Shown here in pieces: positions 30,082-35,832 of a stretch of 35,832 nt of DNA; position 1 is the stretch's first letter; each line of letters begins with the position of its first letter. Below the pieces are notes generated by a model. The model had not been told where the DNA came from. It saw only the letters and a program-made list of their open reading frames with translations, and made no database searches. A program made the position numbers and the translations under genes. The DNA is from Burkholderiaceae bacterium (GTDB lineage Bacteria; Pseudomonadota; Gammaproteobacteria; Burkholderiales; Burkholderiaceae): positions 1-35,832 of the forward strand of contig CANFWB010000016.1 of the NCBI GenBank assembly GCA_947450605.1. Direction: 5' to 3'.

Positions 30082-30771
30082 TTACTTAGCTTCACCAGCC
30101 TGTGGAACATTGAGAGCACCAGGGCCTAACTGTTGCGGTTGAGCTTCCGATGGTTTCTTTGAGAAACTAAAAAAGTCCCAAAAAGAACTGCTCGTAGCAG
30201 CTGCAGGCACAGCCGCCCCAGCAGGTAAATTATTTGTCGGGCTAGGGACGAGTAACTCTGGTTGCTGCAACGGTGGTGTTACTGGGGCCTTATTGGATCC
30301 AGTCATCACATCCCAGAAAGAACGCTTAGTTTTGGCATAGCCATCAATTTCAGCAACCAACTCAACCTCAGTAGGTAAAGCATCGCCCTGAAACTTCACT
30401 AACTTATCGCCCTCAAAAAATACAGTAACGCGACGCTCTTTACCCATCACCTGATTTGAACGCTTAAATTCAAAAACGTAATCCCATCGATTGGCGTGGA
30501 AATAACTAGCCAGTAAAGGGGTGCCTAAAATTTGGCGCACTTGCTCACGAGTCTGGCCCACTTGTAACTTGGCGTATTGCTCGCTCGAAATAAAGTTGCC
30601 CTGGACTACGTCAGGTACGTAAGGCCTAAAGACTTTATTCATCCAAGCGCGCTGGGTGTCATCTACTGCACTCGTGCAAGCAGTAACCACAAATACCCCA
30701 CCGATTGCGGCAATCAACAAGCCCAAACGGACATGACGAAAAACCCCAGAAATGGAAGAGATAAGACTCAT
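30082..30771 (-). CDS. bamE: Outer-membrane assembly lipoprotein BamE (SmpA/OmlA)
   Basis: Accessory lipoprotein of the BAM complex that folds outer-membrane proteins. I place the start at the ATG 30769-30771 (229 residues), because the signal peptide then runs directly to the lipobox VTAC with C32 lipidated. In-frame Met codons up to 30840 are less likely. The SmpA/OmlA domain spans residues 53-145, including QVGQTREQVRQILGTP and HANRWDYVFEF. The last 80 residues are a Pro/Ala/Gln-rich tail not found in the short E. coli protein, with SFWD at 151-154 and again at 196-199. It is divergent from fur with 67 bases between starts. Confidence 0.88.
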   Translation of the reverse strand: MSLISSISGVFRHVRLGLLIAAIGGVFVVTACTSAVDDTQRAWMNKVFRPYVPDVVQGNFISSEQYAKLQVGQTREQVRQILGTPLLASYFHANRWDYVFEFKRSNQVMGKERRVTVFFEGDKLVKFQGDALPTEVELVAEIDGYAKTKRSFWDVMTGSNKAPVTPPLQQPELLVPSPTNNLPAGAAVPAAATSSSFWDFFSFSKKPSEAQPQQLGPGALNVPQAGEAK

Positions 30772-30838
30772 AAAAAGTTGAAGGCAATTTTGCATAGCAG
30801 GCCGTATCATTAAGACATTGATTTTAGCTCCCAAACCC

Positions 30839-31297
30839 ATGAATATGAACCAAAACCCCACTCCTGCAGATTTACGCGATATTGGCCTAAAAGCTACCGG
30901 CCCTCGCATGAAAATCTTGGACTTTTTTCATCAAAATGGCGGAACCCACTTTAGCGCTGAAGATGTCTTTATGGCTTTAGCCAAGGATGACAAAGAGATT
31001 GGATTGGCAACGGTTTATCGCGTTCTAACTCAGTTTGAACAAGCAGGACTCTTACTGCGTAGCCATTTTGAATCCAGCAAGGGGGACGGCCGGGCAATAT
31101 ACGAGCTCAATGAAGGCCAGCACCATGACCACCTAGTTTGCCTAGATTGTGGGCATGTGGAAGAGTTTGTCGATGAGGCGATCGAAAAAAGGCAGCGTGA
31201 TATCGCCAAAAACCTAGGCTTTAAGCTCCAGGAACACTCCTTAGCCATGTACGGGCACTGCCAAAAGAAAAATTGCTCTAATAAACCGAAGGTTTGA
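30839..31297 (+). CDS. fur: Ferric uptake regulator Fur
   Basis: The Fe(II)-responsive repressor of iron-uptake genes. The 152-residue protein has the DNA-binding helix-turn-helix region FSAEDVFMALAKDDKEIGLAT followed by VYRVLTQFEQAGLL. The dimerisation/metal region includes the EGQHHDHLVCLDCGHVEEF segment, with the zinc CxxC pair. A second Cys pair sits in GHCQKKNC at the end. I use the ATG at 30839; ATG 30845 is nearly as good, and the TTG at 30818 is unlikely. It is divergent from bamE, as in other betaproteobacteria. I do not see a convincing Fur box in the short intergenic space. Confidence 0.95.
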   Translation: MNMNQNPTPADLRDIGLKATGPRMKILDFFHQNGGTHFSAEDVFMALAKDDKEIGLATVYRVLTQFEQAGLLLRSHFESSKGDGRAIYELNEGQHHDHLVCLDCGHVEEFVDEAIEKRQRDIAKNLGFKLQEHSLAMYGHCQKKNCSNKPKV

Positions 31298-31370
31298 GGC
31301 TTTTTATTGGATTTTTTGCTTCTTTTGCAGAATTTGCATTAAAAATCTTTTGAAATAAAAGAAATTAATG

Positions 31371-31398
31371 AAAAAAGACCTCAATTGAGGTCTTTTTT
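31371..31398. terminator. Bidirectional intrinsic terminator between fur and gapA
   Basis: A 28-base perfect palindrome: A6, then arms GACCTC and GAGGTC around AATT, then T6. The U-tract forms on either strand, so it can stop fur (plus) and tkt-gapA (minus) transcription. It is the strongest terminator in the window. The remaining gap (31298-31440) is AT-rich with no other gene. Confidence 0.92.
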
Positions 31399-31440
31399 AC
31401 ATATAAAGCCAACTTTTATAGGTATTTAACTACCAGAAGC

Positions 31441-32469
31441 TTACTTTACCGCCATCAAAGCTTCTGCTGCGTTGAGCATTTGAACTGAATAGCCCCATTC
31501 GTTGTCATACCAGGCCAATACTTTTACGAGTTTGCCATCTGCTGAAACACGAGTCTGGGAGGCGTCATAAATACTAGGGCGAGGATCGTGATTAAAGTCG
31601 ATGGATACCAATGGCAAGGTATTGAAGCCCAAAATACCCTTCAACTCACCCTCACTAGCAGCCTTCAGAATAGAGTTGACCTCATCTACGCTCGTAGCAC
31701 GGCTAGCCGCAAAGGTTAAATCCACTACAGAAACGTTAATTACCGGCACGCGCATTGCAAAACCATCAAAACGACCGGCCAAGGCTGGTAATACCAAACC
31801 AACCGCTTTTGCAGCACCGGTCTTGGTCGGAATCATGCTGGTCACAGCAGAACGCGCACGACGCATATCGGTGTGATACACATCAGTCAGCACCTGATCA
31901 TTGGTAAATGCATGAATCGTAGTCATCAAGCCAGACTCAATACCAATCTTTTCTAGCAAAGGTTTGACCAACGGAGCTAAACAGTTGGTTGTGCAGCTGG
32001 CGTTGGAGACCACGATATCGCTTGGCTTGAGTACTTGTTGATTAACGCCATACACAATCGTGGCATCCACATCTTTTTCACCGGGAGCGGAGATTAATAC
32101 TTTCTTCGCGCCTTGAGAAATATGCACCATAGCTTTTTCTTTTGAAGTGAATTTACCTGAGCACTCCAAAACTAAATCAACACCCAATTCACCCCAAGGG
32201 GTTTCCAAGGGATTGCGGGTGGAAAACATTTTGATGCGATCGCCATTCACCACCATGCAATCGCCATCGACCTTTACTTCGGCTGGAAAACGGCCATGCG
32301 CGGAATCATATTGCGTGAGGTGTGCATTGATGTCGATATCGCCCATGGCATTGATCGCCACGATCTTAATATCACGTCTTGGCTTGCCATTAACTTGATC
32401 TTCATACAAAGCACGTAAGACCATACGACCAATACGACCATAACCATTAATTGCGACACGAATTGTCAT
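31441..32469 (-). CDS. gapA: Glyceraldehyde-3-phosphate dehydrogenase, type I
   Basis: Phosphorylating oxidation of glyceraldehyde-3-phosphate in glycolysis, or the reverse in gluconeogenesis. The 342-residue protein has the NAD motif INGYGRIGR, the catalytic SNASCTTNC with C159, H186 in [10 protein letters not shown], and WYDNEWGYS near the end. After VAIN the usual Asp that reads the adenosine ribose is replaced (N40-A41 instead of N-D). That may relax the choice between NAD and NADP. AGGGG lies six bases before the ATG. It follows tkt by 47 bases, so the two are likely one operon, ended by the palindromic terminator. Confidence 0.95.
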   Translation of the reverse strand: MTIRVAINGYGRIGRMVLRALYEDQVNGKPRRDIKIVAINAMGDIDINAHLTQYDSAHGRFPAEVKVDGDCMVVNGDRIKMFSTRNPLETPWGELGVDLVLECSGKFTSKEKAMVHISQGAKKVLISAPGEKDVDATIVYGVNQQVLKPSDIVVSNASCTTNCLAPLVKPLLEKIGIESGLMTTIHAFTNDQVLTDVYHTDMRRARSAVTSMIPTKTGAAKAVGLVLPALAGRFDGFAMRVPVINVSVVDLTFAASRATSVDEVNSILKAASEGELKGILGFNTLPLVSIDFNHDPRPSIYDASQTRVSADGKLVKVLAWYDNEWGYSVQMLNAAEALMAVK

Positions 32470-32516
32470 TCCATTCCCCTAGCTAATATTAATTTCTTTA
32501 AGAAATACTTTGCTGC

Positions 32517-34520
32517 TTATCTTTTCTGTTTCTTTGCAATACATTGCTTCACTGTCTTGGCGATCTGATCAACCGTGAGTCCAAAGTATTCATAAAGTAC
32601 TGGTGCTGGAGCTGATTCACCAAAGGTATCCACACCATGCACTGCTGCACAACCATACTTCCACCAGAAATCACTCACGCCCGCTTCAACGGCAATGCGT
32701 GGGATATCGGCAGGCAATACTTTTGCTTTATAGCTAGCATCTTGTTGATCAAATACTGTGGTTGATGGAATGGATACCACGCGGATCCCAAAACCTTCAC
32801 CCTCTAAACGCTCGGCAGTTTGTAAAGCCAAGGCAATTTCAGAGCCAGTAGCAATAATCACTGCAGCGATTTTTGCTTTCTTTGGATCACGCAATACATA
32901 GCCACCGCGGGCAATATCTTTTACTTGCTGGCTGTTACGTGAAACAAATGGGCAATTTTGACGACTAAAGATCAACGCGCTCGGACCGTGCTTACGCTCA
33001 ATCGCAGAGCCCCAAGCCACTGCACTTTCAGTGGTGTCACAAGGACGCCACACCATCAAATTCGGTATGAGGCGTAAGCTAGCAACATGCTCAACCGATT
33101 GGTGTGTTGGCCCATCTTCCCCCAAGCCAATGGAATCATGCGTAAAGACAAAGATGCTACGCAACTTCATCAACGCAGCCATACGCAAAGCATTACGGCT
33201 GTAATCGGAGAAGGTTAAGAAGGTGCCGCCAAATGGGATGTACCCACCATGCAAGGCAATGCCATTCATAATGGCACTCATACCAAACTCGCGCACGCCA
33301 TAGTTAATGTGATTGCCCCACTGATCAGCACGAACTGCCTTACATGAAGACCAGTTAGTTAAGTTCGAGCCCGTTAAGTCAGCAGAACCACCCATAAATT
33401 CTGGCAACGCAGGTGCCAATGCTTCGATCGCATTCTGACTCGCTTTACGAGTAGCAATGGTTTCCGCTTTTGTTTCACATGTCTTGAGATACATATCTAA
33501 CGTAGATGCAAAATCTTTCGATAAGTCCCCTTGCATACGACGCTGCAATTCTGATGCCAGTTCTGGATATGTATTTTTGTACGCTTGGAACTCTTTATTC
33601 CACTCGTGCTCAGCTGCTTGACCCCGCTTCTTAAAATCCCAAGCTTCGTAAATATCATTCGGAATTTCAAACGGTGCATACGGCCAGTTCAATGCAACCC
33701 GAGTTGCGGCAATCTCAGCAGCACCTAGTGGTGAACCGTGTACCTTATCGCTACCCGCCATATTAGGAGAGCCTTGACCAATCGCAGTCTTGCAACAAAT
33801 CAATGTTGGCTTATCGCTCTTCTTCGCCTTAGCAATGGCGCTTGAGACGGCCTCCGCATCATGACCATCCACAGCGCGTAGAACATTCCAACCGTATGCT
33901 TCAAAACGCTTTGGTGTATCTTCATTAAACCAAGAAACCACCTTACCATCAATCGAGATTCCGTTGTCATCCCAAAGTGCGATCAACTTATTGAGCTTGA
34001 GAGTGCCGGCTAATGAACAGACTTCATGACTGATGCCTTCCATCAAACAACCATCGCCTAAAAATACATAGGTGTAGTGATCAACAATGTTGTGACCGGG
34101 ACGATTAAATTCTTCTGCTAATAATTTTTCCGCAAGCGCCATGCCGACTGCGTTTGAAATTCCCTGACCCAATGGTCCAGTAGTGGTTTCTACACCAGGC
34201 GTAATTCCATACTCTGGGTGACCCGCAGTTTTGCTATGCAACTGACGGAAATTTTTTAACTCACTCATAGGCAAGTCGTAACCGGTGAGATGCAATAAGG
34301 AATACAACAACATTGATCCATGACCGTTTGATAAAACGAATCGATCACGATTCATCCAATGTGGATCCGTTGGATTGTGTTGCAAATGCTCATTCCAAAG
34401 GCCGACTGCAATATCAGCCATGCCCATTGGCATTCCTGGATGACCTGAATTGGCTTGTTGCACTGCATCCATGGATAAAGCACGTATGGCATTGGCCATG
34501 CGAATTTGAAGGTTTGACAT
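32517..34520 (-). CDS. tkt: Transketolase Tkt
   Basis: Thiamine-diphosphate enzyme of the non-oxidative pentose phosphate pathway that moves two-carbon ketol units. The 667-residue length is standard. Visible are [19 protein letters not shown] near residue 20, the ThDP-binding [18 protein letters not shown], and NDGISIDG-type metal contacts (DDNGISIDG). [17 protein letters not shown] and the C-terminal [17 protein letters not shown] also match. It precedes gapA on the same strand. A candidate promoter overlaps the start of the divergent rsmE. Confidence 0.97.
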   Translation of the reverse strand: MSNLQIRMANAIRALSMDAVQQANSGHPGMPMGMADIAVGLWNEHLQHNPTDPHWMNRDRFVLSNGHGSMLLYSLLHLTGYDLPMSELKNFRQLHSKTAGHPEYGITPGVETTTGPLGQGISNAVGMALAEKLLAEEFNRPGHNIVDHYTYVFLGDGCLMEGISHEVCSLAGTLKLNKLIALWDDNGISIDGKVVSWFNEDTPKRFEAYGWNVLRAVDGHDAEAVSSAIAKAKKSDKPTLICCKTAIGQGSPNMAGSDKVHGSPLGAAEIAATRVALNWPYAPFEIPNDIYEAWDFKKRGQAAEHEWNKEFQAYKNTYPELASELQRRMQGDLSKDFASTLDMYLKTCETKAETIATRKASQNAIEALAPALPEFMGGSADLTGSNLTNWSSCKAVRADQWGNHINYGVREFGMSAIMNGIALHGGYIPFGGTFLTFSDYSRNALRMAALMKLRSIFVFTHDSIGLGEDGPTHQSVEHVASLRLIPNLMVWRPCDTTESAVAWGSAIERKHGPSALIFSRQNCPFVSRNSQQVKDIARGGYVLRDPKKAKIAAVIIATGSEIALALQTAERLEGEGFGIRVVSIPSTTVFDQQDASYKAKVLPADIPRIAVEAGVSDFWWKYGCAAVHGVDTFGESAPAPVLYEYFGLTVDQIAKTVKQCIAKKQKR

Positions 34521-34544
34521 CGTAATTTTGGTCTCGAGGAAAAT

Positions 34545-34573
34545 AAATTAGCTATATTTCAGTAATGCCTCAA
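34545..34573 (-). promoter_or_regulatory. Candidate promoter of tkt-gapA
   Basis: On the minus strand, TTGAGG (34568-34573), a 17-base spacer and TAATTT (34545-34550). The predicted start gives a leader of about 18 bases for tkt. The -35 box lies inside the first codons of rsmE, so the two divergent genes probably compete for this 44-base region. Confidence 0.4.
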
Positions 34574-35326
34574 TTTTATCTTCCCGGGCCATGGGAAACC
34601 CAAAAGCCAAATACTCTCACTCCTGAGCTTGCTCATCACTTGCGCGTTCGCCGCATTGAGGTAGGCGAATTCTTTCCCATCTTTGATGGAAAAGGCCGGG
34701 TCGCCCAAGCAAAACTACTTTCTCTCACTAAAAAAGCCGGTGAAGCCGAATTAAGTGATATTCGCCTTGATACCCACCGAGAGAGCACCTATGCCATCAC
34801 CTTGGCCCAAGGGCTGGCTGGTGGAGATAAGATGGACTGGATCGTTGAAAAGGCTATAGAGACTGGAGCTCAAGTCATTGCCCCACTGCAATGTGAACGC
34901 TCGGTCATCAAATTGGCGCGCCCTAGCGATGCTGAACGGGCGCAGAAGCGTCTTTTGCATTGGGAGGGCATTGTTCAAGCGGCCTGCGAGCAATGCGACC
35001 GAACTGTGCTGGCGGCAGTTGAACCTGTGCAATTTTTTGAACAATACCTACAAAAGCCTCAAAAAGCTAAACTTAAACTACTTTTAAGCCCAGATACCGA
35101 CAAAAGCTTGTATTCAGCGCTTCTTGAAAACCCACCTCAAGATATTGTTTTGATGATTGGACCTGAAGGTGGCCATTCGCCAGAAGAGGAGGCGCAGGCT
35201 GAGGCTGAAGGCTATCAGATCGTCTCTTTAGGAGATCGAGTCTTACGTACCGAGACTGCAGGCATCGTCGCTATTACTGCTGTTCATAGCATTTGGGATT
35301 CAGAAATGCAAAATCGCCTCAAATAG
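34565..35326 (+). CDS. rsmE: 16S rRNA (uracil1498-N3)-methyltransferase RsmE
   Basis: A SPOUT-class methyltransferase that makes m3U1498 in the decoding centre. The 253-residue protein starts MPQFYLPGPWETQ, followed by the PUA-like ELAHHLRVRRIEVGEFFPIFDG. QGLAGGDKMDWIVEKAIETG leads into ERSVIK and CEQCDRT. The C-terminal SAM knot is LMIGPEGGHSPEEEAQAE then LGDRVLRTETAGIVAI. No ribosome binding site is seen, and TATATT lies six bases before the ATG. Its TAG codon sits in the loop of the terminator hairpin. Confidence 0.95.
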   Translation: MPQFYLPGPWETQKPNTLTPELAHHLRVRRIEVGEFFPIFDGKGRVAQAKLLSLTKKAGEAELSDIRLDTHRESTYAITLAQGLAGGDKMDWIVEKAIETGAQVIAPLQCERSVIKLARPSDAERAQKRLLHWEGIVQAACEQCDRTVLAAVEPVQFFEQYLQKPQKAKLKLLLSPDTDKSLYSALLENPPQDIVLMIGPEGGHSPEEEAQAEAEGYQIVSLGDRVLRTETAGIVAITAVHSIWDSEMQNRLK

Positions 35327-35336
35327 AGGCGATTTT
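35310..35336. terminator. Intrinsic terminator at the rsmE 3' end, probably bidirectional
   Basis: Arms AAAATCGCCTC (35310-35320) and GAGGCGATTTT (35326-35336) around the loop AAATA, followed by one more T. The A-run before the stem gives a U-tract for the converging minus-strand gene. The left arm encodes the last rsmE codons and the stop TAG (35324-35326) straddles the loop and right arm. Confidence 0.85.
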
Positions 35337-35366
35337 TGCTGCTTTACTGCTTACCTGGCTAGTTGC

Positions 35367-35832
35367 TTAGGCAAATGAGTAGAACACTCGATAAGGTGTG
35401 CGACGCTCAGACCAAAAATCCACTGCATCACGGAAGACATCCAACAGAGTCTCGCGAGCCTCTTTGTCAAACTTCTGCGTGCAAGGCAAGCCTTCCAACA
35501 CCACTACAAAACCTGGCTGTGGGCCAGACTTATCAATAGTTGTTGTTAAGGCATCCAGCAAAGGATCGAAATTCTTCGCCTGTTGCTTGGTAAACGTATA
35601 GGCAATCGCAATTGCTTCTAAAACTTCGCCTTTAGTCATTGCATTCGCACAATTCGCGTAAATGAAATGCTGGCCAAGCTCAGTAGCCGCTTCCTGTAAG
35701 TCAGGAGTGCGGAAAGCACGAATAGATTGCACGATATTTGGGCGCACACTGCGCAACATTGCCGGCGGTCCGGCATCGCGAACGGCCAAAGCGGCACGCC
35801 AAGAAGCTGTCACTTTTTTCCCCGAAACTTGA
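35367..35832 (-). CDS. Barstar-family protein, 5' partial
   Basis: Barstar inhibits the ribonuclease barnase in Bacillus; relatives in betaproteobacteria have no known partner. The visible 155 residues include KGEVLEAIAIAYTFTKQQAKN then FDPLLDALTTTI, the barstar helix-2 region that precedes its barnase-binding loop. FVVVLEGLP and ETLLDVFRDAVDFWSERR follow near the end. The frame stays open to the right edge. A GTG at 35811-35813 could be a start, but the gene more likely begins outside the window. No ribonuclease gene is adjacent on the visible side. It converges on rsmE through the shared terminator. Confidence 0.65.
   Translation of the reverse strand, partial: QVSGKKVTASWRAALAVRDAGPPAMLRSVRPNIVQSIRAFRTPDLQEAATELGQHFIYANCANAMTKGEVLEAIAIAYTFTKQQAKNFDPLLDALTTTIDKSGPQPGFVVVLEGLPCTQKFDKEARETLLDVFRDAVDFWSERRTPYRVFYSFA

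Noticed and set aside
30772..30838. Fur box or clear sigma-70 promoters between bamE and fur
   Set aside because: Several TA-rich hexamers exist, but none has a good partner at 16-18 bases, and no 19-base Fur-type palindrome is recognisable.
34514..34519. TTGACA considered as the rsmE -35 box
   Set aside because: No -10-like hexamer lies 16-18 bases downstream; the nearest TA-rich boxes are 21 or more bases away. It also spans the tkt start codon.

Overview
The window looks like chromosomal DNA of a betaproteobacterium of the Burkholderiaceae. A free-living freshwater Polynucleobacter-type genome is my best guess. This rests on conserved gene orders (leuS-lptE-holA-proA; fur divergent from bamE-dapB; algH-ruvX-pyrR-pyrB), on protein character, and on moderate GC content, lower than in most Burkholderia or Ralstonia. 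The species assignment is inference. I see no rRNA, tRNA, CRISPR array, transposase, integrase or phage gene. Coding density is very high and no gene-free stretch exceeds about 150 bases.

Layout. Positions 1-2531 (minus strand) hold the 5' part of trmB, a UDP-glucuronate decarboxylase, a small DUF2721 membrane protein and uppP. A TolC-family outer-membrane protein follows on the plus strand (2652-4265). From 4277 to 14116 lies a cell-surface carbohydrate region: heptosyltransferase waaC, the complete dTDP-L-rhamnose set in order rfbB-rfbD-rfbA-rfbC (minus strand), then an AT-rich block with a GT10 fucosyltransferase, a plus-strand GT11 fucosyltransferase, a GT2 glycosyltransferase and a DUF6492-type protein. 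A GT-B glycosyltransferase sits at the pyrB border. Positions 14130-16704 are the pyrB-pyrR-ruvX-algH group with tight overlaps. YdcF/ElyC-like, photolyase and apaH follow.

Positions 19990-30771 are a long minus-strand housekeeping series, read right to left: bamE, dapB, leuS, lptE, holA, proA, hemJ-like, rlmL, a 56-residue rubredoxin, hemL. fur is divergent from bamE and ends at a strong bidirectional terminator. The window closes with tkt-gapA (minus), rsmE (plus) and the 5'-partial gene of a barstar-family protein (minus).

How the genes work together: many serve the envelope. uppP recycles the undecaprenyl carrier, waaC builds the LPS inner core, rfbBDAC makes dTDP-rhamnose, uxs makes UDP-xylose, the glycosyltransferases decorate a surface glycan, and lptE, bamE and TolC belong to outer-membrane assembly or export. 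The most unusual part is the AT-rich block carrying both a GT10 and a GT11 fucosyltransferase. It suggests a Lewis/blood-group-like fucosylated surface glycan, although no GDP-fucose synthesis genes lie in the window. I did not find a clear-cut new defence or mobile system.
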